Below, one piece after another: positions 32,808 through 43,184 of a DNA stretch of 64,000 bases. Location of the stretch: the NCBI GenBank assembly GCA_016648135.1, contig JADDOH010008069.1, positions 88,058 to 152,057 on the forward strand. The letters are read 5' to 3'. Within the stretch, counting starts at the first letter, position 1; every line of letters starts with the position of its first letter. The DNA comes from Agrypnia vestita. Its lineage: Eukaryota > Arthropoda > Insecta > Trichoptera > Phryganeidae. The position numbers and the translations under genes are program-made. Under the pieces are notes generated by a model, which saw only the letters and a program-made list of their open reading frames with translations, did not search any database and had not been told where the DNA came from.

Positions 32808-32935
32808 GAAATTGTAAAGCAGTTGGAGAGTACCCAAATTCCTTCAAGCGCGGATTAAAAATATATGCTATACACTTGGTACTTCGATTTAACTATTTTT
32901 ATTAAAAGTTTGCCTTATTTTCCACATACACACTT
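32808..32935 (+). repeat. Dispersed repeat J, copy 1
   Basis: TTGGAGAGTACCCAAATTCC, TTCAAGCGCGGATTAAAAAT and TACTTCGATTTAACTATTTT correspond in order to the segment at 37097-37225. The element type is unknown. Confidence 0.6.
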
Positions 32936-32999
32936 ATAATATAATGCATGATTCTATAATTACCCAAATAATTAAGCGCTGAAACTAGTTATTTGTTAC

Positions 33000-33265
33000 A
33001 TGAATATGCAAGAACTGCATGGCAAACTAATTTGGGCGAGTTTTAATTAAACTACGGAGTGTGTCATAGACTTCTGTAATTATTATCGATGTGCCTGCAG
33101 GTCGCAAAATAGGAAAATTGAGTGCGGTGGAAATGAGGTCGCAGGTGTCGCCTGAGGTATCACTTTACCCGATCATAAATCAATTATTGGTTGTGAATGT
33201 GAGGCTGATCTCAGCATGGTGACGATAATGGATATAGGGCATATTCGGAGGCAGTCCACACTACT
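33000..33265. other. Less AT-rich unassigned DNA
   Basis: The part 33090-33240 has balanced composition and no match to the repeats in the window, so it may be unique sequence. No convincing reading frame is present. Confidence 0.3.
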
Positions 33266-33269
33266 TAAC

Positions 33270-33390
33270 AGGTAGATAGATTCCTGCCTAAATTATGAGT
33301 CGAAAATGTTCCAGAACCAACGTACCTACATCAAAGTTATGGAGATACGCGACAAGTTTGCCCTTTTTTCAATGTTTCTGACTTCTGTAA
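33270..33390 (+). repeat. Foldback module A fragment
   Basis: AGATTCCTGCCTAAATTATG, AGTCGAAAATGTTCC, AGTTATGGAGATACGCGACA and TTTTTTCAATGTTTCTGAC match the plus arm, with small deletions. Confidence 0.7.
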
Positions 33391-33659
33391 ATTAATATTC
33401 TGTATATATTTTTCTGTGTAATTTGCTTTAACACAAGTTTTTAAACCTGATGCAAATCTTCTAGAAAATTTTTAAATTATATTTAACAGTAGATTCTTCG
33501 CCACAGTACCTAAATGTATTTTTACAATAAACCATCAAAATATTTAGCCATGAACTAACTTAAGTTTCTTTTAGCAATACGTTCACCTTATTTAAAAACA
33601 ATACTACTAGCATATTTGTTTAAACATTTAAACAATTGTGAAAAGATCAGACTACATAC

Positions 33660-33895
33660 TCTTTAAAGTGTGTATCAGTAAATACAAGAAGTGTTTTTTA
33701 CTAAGAAACACTGTTTTGAACAAAATTTAAAAAAAATCGTCTGTTGTAAAAAATGCGTCTTGTTTAGTTGGGGATTTAATTATGCAAGAATAAATACTTT
33801 AACTGCAGTATTCTAACTGGGACATGAACTGCTGTGACTCCTTCCGCCCTCCTGAAGAACGGGTTTAGTTGATCTCTATGAATTTTTATACTCTG
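33660..33895 (-). repeat. Dispersed repeat F, copy 3
   Basis: On the minus strand, ATCAACTAAACCCGTTCTTC, GGAGGGCGGAAGGAGT, ATACTGCAGTTAAAGTATTT and ATTCTTGCATAATTAAA follow copy 1 at 8490-8640. Confidence 0.65.
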
Positions 33896-34064
33896 TAATT
33901 TCTACACATCTCTTACATTTAAACATTTATTAAATTTGTTCACGAGATTTAAAATACCGTTGTAGTCACCCATCGCCAGTCTATTTAAAAAATCATTGTT
34001 ATTTATCATTTCTAAAATGTTTACCGCTCAGGCAATCTTTAAGTGAGTACTTGAAAATATGAAT

Positions 34065-34232
34065 AGGGTGGACGGTTGGCTCTTGATCATTTACCCTGCA
34101 GTCCGGACTTTACTCCGGCCAATTTTCATGCATCAGAGGGCACCGACATTTCTGTCGCCGGGGTGCTCCGTTATCAGAGGTTCGCCATCGATGGCGTAGA
34201 GGCTAAAAAATGTTTCATTCCGTTTCTGTTCA
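34065..34232 (+). pseudogene. Mariner-like transposase remnant (SPD motif)
   Basis: The frame LALDHLPCSPDFTPANFHAS followed by RYQRFAIDGVEAKKCF resembles the mariner transposase stretch H-PYSPDL-P-D-H, then RF--D--V--A, which carries the last catalytic Asp region. The protein lacks everything before it, and the stretch between the two motifs is aberrant. No terminal inverted repeats were found. Confidence 0.5.
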
Positions 34233-34234
34233 TG

Positions 34235-34515
34235 TTCGGTTTCGGCCGAATGAATATATATGATCAGTTTTAGTTTTAATCCGGTGATTCAAACTGAAAC
34301 TATGCAGAGTCCGTGATAGGCTTGACACAACGCTCTTGTTAGACCCCAGGCCACGCACCCTCGCAAACCATCCGGTCTGTCATCTTTCTTCGTCAAGCGC
34401 CAAGGTCCTCAAGAAGCGTGTTAGAGCACTTTAAAATGAAATAAAACACATAAAAATCGTGGCGTGGGCCATGGTATTGACTTTATTGGAAAGATTAGAC
34501 AGATTATATATGATG
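34235..34515. other. Balanced-composition DNA, unassigned
   Basis: GC is higher than in the flanks at 34300-34435 (CCCCAGGCCACGCACCCTCG). It may belong to the mariner-like remnant or to the retroelement fragment downstream. No reading frame is convincing. Confidence 0.3.
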
Positions 34516-34517
34516 CT

Positions 34518-34676
34518 TAAACATTCCTAAATATAACAAAACAGCCACACAACACCGTTACGCTTATCTAGGTGTCAAATATTTCAATAACTTACCAATG
34601 AATATTAGAACTGAAGAACACTATACAAAATTCAAGAAACACATAAAACAAATAGCATATATATAATTAAAACAAA
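34518..34676 (+). mobile_element. Non-LTR retrotransposon C-terminus
   Basis: An open stretch to the stop at 34674-34676 reads LNIPKYNKTATQHRYAYLGV, then KYFNNLPMNIRTEEHYTKFK and KHIKQIAYI. The pattern G-K-FN-LP--IR ... KFK--IK--- followed by a stop is the usual C-terminus of jockey/CR1-type proteins. Only this end is present. Confidence 0.7.
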
Positions 34677-34679
34677 AAA

Positions 34680-35310
34680 TAGTTAGAATTATAAAAAATA
34701 ACGATACTCCGAAATAATTAGTATACTTGAGTCACTAATATATATCTTATAATGTTTGTATTTCTCTACACTATTCCATTATTAACTTATACGTACTATT
34801 TATTCATTCTCTTATGTATCATACTCCTGTCCCCAAACACAAGTATTACTTTACTGGGGACAGTTAAACATGTATTAAAAAAATGGAATATTCAATGTGA
34901 AATGTATGTAATATTTTTATTTTCTATAAAGAAATTTCAAATTAAAAAAGTTTTTAAATCACTGTTTAGATATAGGGCGTTTTTTTAGAGTTTTTCGAAT
35001 TGGCAACACCTATCGACAGCCAAGTGTTTGGTTTGCTATTTCACCTTGAGTGCTTCACTTGCTATTTGAGTAGACTTACGCCAAAACAACGCATGAAATT
35101 GTGCAAATTTATTTCGAAAATTGTAGTATTGAAATCATATTTATTTATCAACGCCCTAGTGGGCTTTCACAATATAATATAAAGTAGAAGAATTTTTAGG
35201 AGCCTAACATAAATCATGTTTTATGATAATGAACAAAAAAAAAAAAAATAAAACATATTTAAACGAGAAATGGACAATCATGTAAACACTATAAAATAAA
35301 TTTATTTATA
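34680..35310. other. AT-rich unassigned DNA
   Basis: The first part may be the 3' UTR of the preceding retrotransposon. A CCCCAAACACAAGTATTACT / ACTGGGGACAG pairing near 34832-34863 is a weak hairpin. Nothing else is recognisable. Confidence 0.4.
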
Positions 35311-35315
35311 TATAA

Positions 35316-35368
35316 AAAAAGTTTATTTGTATCAATGTATTGTATTCATTGATACAAATAAACTTTTT
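35316..35368. repeat. Perfect 22-bp hairpin
   Basis: The arms 35316-35337 and 35347-35368 are exact complements (core GTTTATTTGTATCAATG) with a 9-base loop. It may be a very short MITE. Confidence 0.9.
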
Positions 35369-35609
35369 CATTCATGAAATATATATATCAAGATATACCT
35401 ATAATAAATAAATAAAATAAAAATATATCATAGCCATTATCACGATTTTAAGTATTTTATTTCATTTTAAAGACACCCTTTATCATAATATTATCGACAC
35501 TATTAATAACGTGTTTTCGCAATGCGTGGTTGTTTCGTTTTTAGCGTAGTTTATATTGATGCTGGACTTAGATTAATTACTAGCAAGAAAGGAATAATCT
35601 TTTTTTTTT

Positions 35610-36640
35610 CTCTGTGCCTTGTCAGGTTCCTTCGACGCTGGAGATCACTTGTACGAAAACCTCTCTGTCGTGCTTTGCCCGTAACAAATCTTCCACGTGT
35701 CTCATTCCGGTCCACTCTCTGATGTTGCGCAGCCAGGACATTTGCCTTCCTTCAACGCGCCGTCTTCCTTCTATCTTGTTCTCGAGTTGGAAGAGGCGAT
35801 ATTTATCCCCACGTAACACGTGACCCAACGAGGAACTTCCTTCACTTTAACATTCGACAGTAGCTCTCTACTGGCTCTAGCTCTCTGAGGTACCTCCGTG
35901 TTATTGACCAAATCGGTCCATACGAAGCATCCTCCGGTGTATCCACATTTCGAATGCTTCATAAACTTTCAGAGACCCTGTTTCATAGCTATATAAGAGA
36001 ACTGACCATATGTGACACTTTATCATTCTCTGCCGAAGTTTTAGGTTTAAGTTATCATCACAGAAGAATGCCCTGTTTCATAGCCATATAAGAGAACTGA
36101 CCATATGTGACACTTTATCATTCTCTGCCGAAGTTTTAGTTTTAAGTTATCATCACAGAAGAATGCCCTGTTTCAGAGCCATATAAGAGAACTGACCATA
36201 TGTGACACTTTAACATTCTCTGCCGAAGTTTTAGTTTTAAGTTATCATCACAGAAGAATGCCCTGTTTCAGAGCCATATAAGAGAACTGACCATATGTGA
36301 CACTTTATCATTATCTGCCGAAGTTTTAGGTTAAAGTTAACATCACAAAAGAATGCCCTCATTTTATTAAATGCTGCACGTGCATCTCTGCATCTTACTC
36401 CAGTATCTGGATAAAGTGTTTGTGTTATGATGCTGTAGAGGTATTTAAATTGCTCAAGCATTTAACATTAAATTCTTTCAACTGCAGGGATAAAACAGAA
36501 TAGTCAAGTCGTCCAAATGACATCCATTTGATTCTAGAAACACTGATTGTCAAACCAGCCTTTCCAGCCACATATTTTCTTCATGTTCTTGAGAATGAGG
36601 TGTACTTTCAGCCAATACGACTACTTCGTCAGCATATCTG
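35610..36640 (-). mobile_element. Non-LTR reverse transcriptase, palm to C-terminus, with tandem repeat
   Basis: On the minus strand RYADEVVVLAES (near 36605-36640) is the RT catalytic box with Glu in place of the second Asp. Then come FKYLYSIITQTLYPDTGVRC (36440), ARAAFNKMRAFF (36380) and MIKCHIWSVLLYGSETG, then, after the 95-bp repeats, a stretch near 35930 and MGHVLRGDKYRLFQLENKIE with MSWLRNIREWTG (35828-35622). This is a standard endonuclease/RT order (YADD, FKYLGS, RAAF-KM, VLLYG-E, GHVLR, SWLRN). Stops and frameshifts show a dead copy. Confidence 0.85.
35976..36355. repeat. Four tandem copies of a 95-bp unit
   Basis: The word CCCTGTTTCA recurs at 35976, 36071, 36166 and 36261 with exact 95-base spacing, and a last partial boundary is at 36356. 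Copies differ by only a few bases. Each copy encodes, on the minus strand, the RT segment LRQRMIKCHIWSVLLYG. Because 95 is not a multiple of three, successive copies fall in different frames. Confidence 0.95.
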
Positions 36641-36765
36641 ATGTTTATGTTTATGTTTATGTTAATTTATATAGCGCCGCGTAAGAGACGCTTCAAGGGC
36701 GCTGTACAGGTGCGACATCCCGAAAAAAATGTGTTTTTAGGCTCTTTTTGAAGAGTTACTGATGT
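36640..36765. repeat. (ATGTTT)n tract and unclassified repeat
   Basis: Three to four ATGTTT units (36640-36662) border the RT fragment. Next, TTTATATAGCGCCGCGTAAG and GACGCTTCAAGGGCGCTGTA can pair as an inverted GCGCC...GGCGC structure, a style seen in some SINE-like repeats. The assignment is open. Confidence 0.4.
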
Positions 36766-37096
36766 TATTTATTTTTGAAAAAATAAAAATGAAATGAAAA
36801 TGTCAATTATAATTGTGGTTTTAATCAAAAAATGTTTGCGGACTATCAGTGAAACTGGGGAATCAGACGAAATAATAACTTTTTAATTATAGTTATAAAT
36901 AAATATATTAGTTGAGGACAATATTTTATACATTTTGTTATTCTTTGTTTAACATACCGTGTCTGTATATATGTGTATGTATATGTACGTACACGCGCAC
37001 AATTGTGCCTTGAAAATTGTTTGAAATTCTAAATATTCTACTCGTATCTGACGTCAATGCGCAACGTTATAGAGAATGAATGTGAAGTACGGGAAG

Positions 37097-37225
37097 TAGT
37101 AAAGTAATTGGAGGGTACTCAAATTCCTTCTTGCGCGGAGTAAAAATTTATATGTATATTTTGTTCTTCGATTTGCCTGTTATTATTAAACTTGCAGTTT
37201 CTTGCACACTTGCGCACTTAATAAT
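37097..37225 (+). repeat. Dispersed repeat J, copy 2
   Basis: TTGGAGGGTACTCAAATTCC, TTCTTGCGCGGAGTAAAAAT and TTCTTCGATTTGCCTGTTAT parallel the copy at 32808-32935. Confidence 0.6.
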
Positions 37226-37229
37226 AATA

Positions 37230-39770
37230 ATAATGTACTGTACTACTGTGCTAACTTTAATTATAATGTAATGTAATATACATATAAATTACTCATACTT
37301 CATATTTGAAAGAATCCCTCAAAATAGCTGACAAGAACTAGGTATGCTAGTTTTTTGAAATTAACTTTTCATAAAAAAAAATTTTTTCGATCTTTTTAAA
37401 AGCGAGGATTCTTGGAATAAAAAATACAATAAATTTGTGTCTATTGTTTTATATGCTTGTCACATGGATGACGCGTTTTACGATTTACGTCTGCCATTTT
37501 ATTAATTAATAAATTTAGAATTTTTTAATGTTACATATAAATTCAATGTCGGCAAGTGCATTTCTTTAAATCATCTAATTTAAAATAAAAATCACTCTGA
37601 TTAGTTGATCCTTGTATGCCAGGTGGGTTTGGATTCAACAAAATAATTAATTAATTCGTGTATTGAAGTGGAAATATATAATTTTATAAAAATATGCATA
37701 TTTTCAATAATTTTTTTGTCTTCTCACAACAAAAACGAAATTATCGCATTTATTTTAAAATGCAAGTACCTCGCTCACTAATGATACACGAGCACCTGAA
37801 GTTATAATGATTACTGTTGTACAATAATATGTTGCAGCTCTGAGAAGAACTTGTTTCATGTCGTAAGATGATCGGTGTGTTCCATATTATATTTCCCCAG
37901 TGGAGGAAATAGTCGCGAACATGTGCATTTCTAAAACATATATGGCATATTTTATAGTATCTAATTATCATGTTGAAAATTAAACACATCTTATTAAAAA
38001 ATCTTGCGAGCACTCTAAAATTACATGCTTCCTGATTGTGAGCAGCGCTCATTTTCTTACCAACTTTCTGCTTGGAACCAATCCTTTAAATAAATATTAT
38101 TTTTGACGGGCCCTGCATAATTTTATAGCGTGTGTTTTTCAGCTTAGAAGTATTTCGTATGAAAATTTCCATTTGAATTTTTTTTTATTAAAAAAAAATG
38201 GTTCACAGTCTTGATTTTATAATTGAATATGAACGATATATAATATTTATACAAACAAAGCTAATTTCGATTTTCGACAGCGAAAATTAGTGGAAGAATA
38301 AATTGTTTGTATTGTAAAAACTTTACATTAGACATTAAACAGCTGGCGTGAATGAGCCTGTGGAAGCGAAAGATTCAAGAGGCTAATCAATAATATTAAA
38401 AAATCATTTAAATTATAAAAAGTTGTAGCATAATGCGAACTGAGACTAACAGTTTGATAATTATAATCTTTGCAAAGAAGGAACACATTGTTGCGGTGTA
38501 AAACGCATTCGATTCATTCCGTGTAAAAAATAGCATTCACAAACGGTGATGTCATCGGACAACTTCTCGCGGTCAGACTTTCAAAGCTAGTTCAAATTAT
38601 TATTCAAATTCTTTTTACATTTTTTTTCGTTCCTTTACACCTATCGAGAATTTATACATTTAATGCCAGTGCATAATTGTATTGGTTTAATGTATTTCGT
38701 AGTACATACTAGGAAAAGCATAGAATACTACGCTACGTTATTCGTTTGTACGTAATAAGCTATTCTCTGTGCTCGAGGAAAACAGCCTCTCATAATTATG
38801 GCACAAGTTTCCCTATTTCATTTTTCTTTATCTTTTCACTGTCTTCTTCTCCTCCTTATTGCAATTCGCTGTAGGCATTCCGTTTCGAATTATCGGGTAC
38901 CAATTTATATAATTACTCTCCAGTTCAAACTATTAGCAATGTCTCCTTTAAGGGTGTGTGGATGTGCGGGTGTGCGGCCGTACACTTAAAAATATACATG
39001 TACCCATCCTCTGCCCACAGAAATGCGAAACCACATTTAGTTTGTTTTTTTAGTTTGCCTTAATAGGGAGAACATTGACCAACATTAAATTTGGAATCAT
39101 CCTATTGGACTCTAATGGGATGAAGCACCAAAATCTGATAACATATTGTGAAATTAACTTATAGATAATTACTTCCTAATTAGGTGTGTGACTTCTTAAA
39201 TGGCATAGTAATTGACGCAAAAATGCACATTTCGCATACATTTTTCGTATTGAATTTACTGCTCAGATGAGTTTATATTCTGCACACATAATGGAAAAAT
39301 TATAGGAAATGTTGCCGTTAGGAATTAAATGTTGATCTTCTGAAAGTTACCTTTCAGCAAGGCTTTGATGCAGTTTTTTCTATAATAACTATAGCTAGAC
39401 CGCATTCAAAAGAATGTGCGCAAAAAATATGTGTTATGTTATTATGCAAAAAATGAACACAAAATAAGTTTTTCTAGTAAATAAGTAACCTTTTTTAAAC
39501 TAAAAAATATATATTTATTTGGAATATCATATTGAGGCTTGTAATACGGGCTTGCCAGGCAACTTTCCCCCGCTTTCTTCTAACCGGACAAAGCTAGGGA
39601 ATGGTCTTTTGATTGTGGTCGACCTATAAGTGTGAATATAATATTTTCGTAGTCTTGTCACAGACATTCTGATAAGTCGCCAGTCTATTAAAATTGTCTG
39701 TCGTTATTGTTTGTCGCTGAAGAATGATGATGGTTTTGATGCTCTTTATTTTGGCACTCTCGGTATAAAC
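37230..39770. other. AT-rich unassigned DNA
   Basis: I recognise no gene. A 100-codon minus-strand frame (38052-37750) beginning MSAAHNQEACNFRVLARFF has no known family. A 63-codon plus-strand frame (38798-38989) begins with a hydrophobic stretch (LLLLLIAI) and could be mistaken for a signal peptide, but there is no supporting context. Confidence 0.4.
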
Positions 39771-39776
39771 ACATCC

Positions 39777-39813
39777 ATACATACGTAATACATAGTATGT
39801 ATTACGTATGTAT
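39777..39813. repeat. Perfect 18-bp palindrome
   Basis: The arms 39777-39794 (ATACATACGTAATACATA) and 39796-39813 are exact complements with a one-base centre. Confidence 0.9.
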
Positions 39814-39819
39814 TAGTAA

Positions 39820-41155
39820 ATGATATAATACGATTTGTTATTTGAATTTCATTATATTCCATTCGGTGCGCTTCACTATAAATATTATCATATATTTTTT
39901 CCTGATTATACTTTAGTTTATTACACACATTTAACATAGGTATAACGTAAAATACCTAAAAATACTTACCAATTAAGTTTTCTCTACACATTTCAAACGG
40001 TCCATCCCGTGACCTAGTTAGGTACTGTGGTTTTTGTTCCGTATCTTTACGAACGGTCAATTCATGAACGCGAGAAAAAAATTTGTGAACCGCAAATACC
40101 GTTCGGATATAGGTCAGGGTTAAATAGACTTTCGCTTCAATATCCTAAGTTCTTGTACTTCAAAAAAGGTTATTGATATAAAATTCTTATTCTTGTTCAA
40201 TCTGCCGTCAAAGTCGGTTCACTAGGACTCAAGATAAACACTTGTCATTCGCTTAGCCCGGGATAAGCGTATGTTAGACTGGTACAAGGATGAGAACAGA
40301 GACAGCGGCGTTTGCGAATGATGTAATAAGCCTTTTCGTTTACACGAAGGAGGTTTTCTTATTTGAAATATATGCGCTGGTAAATAAACTCAGCCAGGAT
40401 TCTCTTACAAATACTGTTAAATAATGTGCCGTAAATTAAGAGAAACCTTTCTGCAAGAGTTTGTTGTTTTGAATTAGACAGTTTCTACCGGTAACCAGGT
40501 AAGCATTTCTACAGAAGATACTATGTTTAATAATTTCGTAATAAAAATATTTGTTGATTTTTTCGGTTTCTAAATATTTTGAAAACACTTTATTTTGTAT
40601 ATTTTAAAAATAATAGCAATCCGTACAAATTTTGTAAAGATCAAAAGTCCAACTTGTGATATGTTTTTAACAAGTCGTTGAATTAAAAAGCAATCTTAAA
40701 ATATAAAATTGAATGTACGTCTCTCTGTTCTTTAAACAACCCCATGTCGTTCGGTAGAACAAAATAAAATTTTGCATACATACTCTTTAGGACCATGCGC
40801 AAACCAAAACCAGTCGTCCCCGTAGGCACCTCACACCATCTCCGTAATATAAATGTGTATTTAAAGTTATGAACATTCTAATTAGATGATGACACAGCTA
40901 AGTTTGTATTGTAGATAGTAAATGGATTTCCGCAGAGAATGAATTGGCAGAGCAATATGCTGTTATGGATTATTTTATAAAGGCGTATTGAATCATTAAT
41001 ATTTGTTATACTACCTCAAGTGGTTGATAGTTGATATATGCCAGAGGACCTGTGTAATTCTCCGTAGTACCGTACAAAAATATCTCTAAAAGAAGTCTCA
41101 GGAAATTTTCCGGACAGTCTCAATAGAAGTATAACAATACATATAGGAGTTTAAA
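39820..41155. other. Unassigned DNA
   Basis: The parts 39990-40120 and 40230-40370 are less AT-rich and may be unique or regulatory sequence. No coding frame or repeat family is recognised. Confidence 0.35.
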
Positions 41156-41159
41156 ATTA

Positions 41160-41235
41160 AAAATATTGATTTTCAGGCGTATTCTAGTAGATATGTAATA
41201 ATTCGAAAGAATGTCATATACGTCAAAAAAAAGGA
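41160..41235 (+). repeat. Foldback module D
   Basis: ATTGATTTTCAGGCGTATTC, then AATAATTCGAAAGAATGTCA, matches 23630-23675, and its reverse matches 9845-9885 and 54305-54350. Confidence 0.6.
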
Positions 41236-41380
41236 ATGTTGATAAAAAAACTCCACATTAAAAAATAAAATATAGAAGTACCATTACTAGTTGCGAAAGC
41301 TATATAATAAGAAAAAAAATCAATAGATGTCTCTAGCAGAGACCATAGCAGTATTATGATAGGTTCTGTATTCGAACACA

Positions 41381-41904
41381 TACAGCGTTATTTGGAAAAC
41401 ATTAATAACCTCGCAGGATATATTCCTGCCTTGATTATGAGTCGAAAGTTTTCAAGCTATTATGACCTAATATCAATAGTTATGGAGATATGCAACATCA
41501 AAGCTTGCATTTTTTTTTCAATATTTCTGACTTATTTTTTGCAAAACTTTTGACTGTCATTACAGTAACTTATATCGACTATGAAAAATTCATCCGTTTC
41601 AATACAAGGTAAATTAAATGATAAAAACCCTGAAAAATTTCCAATTGGAATTCGAAGGTTTTCATTATTTTATTTGACTTGTATTAAAGGGAATGATTTT
41701 TTCATATTTGATATAAGTTAGTGTAATGATATTCCAACGTTTTATAAAAAATAAGTCAGAAATATTGAAAAAAAATGCAAACTTTGATGTCGCGTATCTC
41801 CATAACTATTGATATTAGGTCATAATAGTTTGAATATTTTCAACTCATAATCAAGGCAGAATATAGTCCTGCGAGGTTATTAATGTTTTCCAAATAACCC
41901 TATA
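41381..41904. mobile_element. Foldback module A, best complete copy (about 520 bp)
   Basis: Two arms of about 250 bp are inverted around AAATTTCCAATTGGAATT near 41636-41653. The outer ends are TACAGCGTTATTTGGAAAAC and CCAAATAACCCTATATA. Successive blocks match in reverse order: GCCTTGATTATGAG with CTCATAATCAAGGC, ATCAATAGTTATGGAGATA with TATCTCCATAACTATTGAT, and TTCAATATTTCTGACTTATT with AATAAGTCAGAAATATTGAA. There is no transposase frame. The whole is a foldback or MITE-type element of unknown class. Confidence 0.85.
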
Positions 41905-42088
41905 TAAAGAACTTTCAAAATTTGATTAATGTGTGGATGTTTTCACGATGAAATTGGTGAACGTTGCATTGTGTAGAATGATCACTTAAGCTAGCTCATA
42001 CAGGCTATAAACCCTGGGCCATCGTATAAGAGACTTTCATCCAATTTCTCATCGTATCTATGAGACTTCTATAATTTATCCTCAATTA
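41905..42088 (-). repeat. Foldback module B, single arm
   Basis: GGTGAACGTTGCATTGTGTA, ATGATCACTTAAGCTAGCTC and CTATGAGACTTCTATAATTT follow the right arm of 1665-2052. It directly continues from module A, as at the start of the window. Confidence 0.75.
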
Positions 42089-42289
42089 AGAACTATAACA
42101 TGTTCATTTGCAGACAAAACTACTATCGCAGAACCAAATATTTTTCAACAATTTATTCAACGTGTCCTACAAAAAAGGTATAAATGAATATCGAATGTCT
42201 GCAGAAAGAAACCCTTTAGATGAAATTATCTTATATAACATTGGGTTAAATTAAGTGAGGGAGCCAATTTTTGGACTGCAAAGCTTATT

Positions 42290-42610
42290 TCATCCTTGGT
42301 CTATCATTCTGGACACGCGCTGGCACGACTCCCGCCCCCCACTCCGCACAATCAAGACATTCCCCCGCCGACCCTACCCAGTGAATCCTGCTCATCCGAG
42401 CGCGCTTCGGAGCCGCTCGGCGATGTTCGCTACCATTGAACCAATCCGCGGAGAGAAAGTGGTTTTCTCGCTTCCATTTGTACGGTTCCGACAGCGGCAT
42501 TTCGGCAATTCGCAACGCGGACCGTCCTCGTGACCTACGCTTCCGTCGGACATCCCGCCGCTTTTTACATATTGGCAGATTTCCAGCCGTCCCGCTCGCT
42601 CTATCGCTAC
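42290..42610. other. CpG-rich island, possible promoter or 5' exon
   Basis: Sequences such as CCCCCGCCGACCCTACCCAG, GAGCGCGCTTCGGAGCCGCT and CATCCCGCCGCTTTTTACAT stand out sharply. Overlapping frames of 76 to 93 codons exist on both strands, none similar to a known protein. The segment also lacks any repeat match in the window, so it is a good candidate for functional unique DNA. Confidence 0.4.
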
Positions 42611-42614
42611 AAAA

Positions 42615-43140
42615 TGTAATTTAGACTTCACATGGTCGAAAAATGTCGTGTTTGCGCACATGTGATCGCTCATAATGGTGTTTAAACGACACAGTTACTA
42701 CAATTACACGGAAAATAGCAGATTCCCGTGAAGCGTTCACACATCGAGTGCATCGCTTCTCGCTTTTTATAGCCGCGAGCGTATTGAGCAATCGCATTGT
42801 TTAACTCGCTTTGTGCAGGCAGCCTACTCAAATATGAGGCTTATTACACAACTCTTCCGTCGTCGTGTTGTTCTTCTTCAGTAAAAACCCAAGACAACTT
42901 GGAGTCTTTTTCGTTACACCATTGTGCTCGACTTCAGCACACGTATGCACTTGACAGTTTTGTTAACGTGTGTACTTACTTATCTGTTAGCCTGGAGATT
43001 GGGACCGAACCCTGGTTACATCATGTCGCTCTTAAGTACTAAAAGGACAATATGAATTTTTATTACGATCTCAATTTTACATTTTGATGTACCTATATAA
43101 AAACACACTTAATTTTAAATTCTACTTACCAATTTAATTT
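42615..43140. other. Balanced-composition flank of the CpG island
   Basis: The GC content stays above the regional level to about 43020. The 81-codon plus-strand frame (42797-43042) has a run of Cys and Ser residues but no recognisable domain. It may be part of the same functional locus as the island. Confidence 0.3.
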
Positions 43141-43142
43141 TT

Positions 43143-43180
43143 GTGAGACGCGTTTCGTCTTATGGAGCATTATCAATCTA
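43143..43180 (-). ncRNA. Degenerate hammerhead-like motif
   Basis: On the minus strand TTGATAA (43170-43176) stands where CTGATGA is expected, followed by a weak stem II and GAAACGCGTC (43147-43156), which gives GAA, AC-GC-GT and the cleavage C. Next to the core only two stem I pairs form. The core changes (C3 to U, G8 to A) should abolish activity. Confidence 0.35.
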
Positions 43181-43184
43181 ACTA

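Noticed and set aside
35976..36355. Regularly spaced repeats resembling a CRISPR array
   Set aside because: The whole 95-bp unit is repeated with no unique spacers, it encodes part of a retrotransposon RT, and the genome is eukaryotic.
38798..38989. Short frame with a hydrophobic N-terminus, possible secreted peptide
   Set aside because: No splice context, no cleavage site that I would trust, and no repeat of it elsewhere; chance is likely in T-rich DNA.
42285..42673. Overlapping frames of 62 to 93 codons on both strands
   Set aside because: No domain, and mutually overlapping frames in CpG-rich DNA; treated as an island instead.
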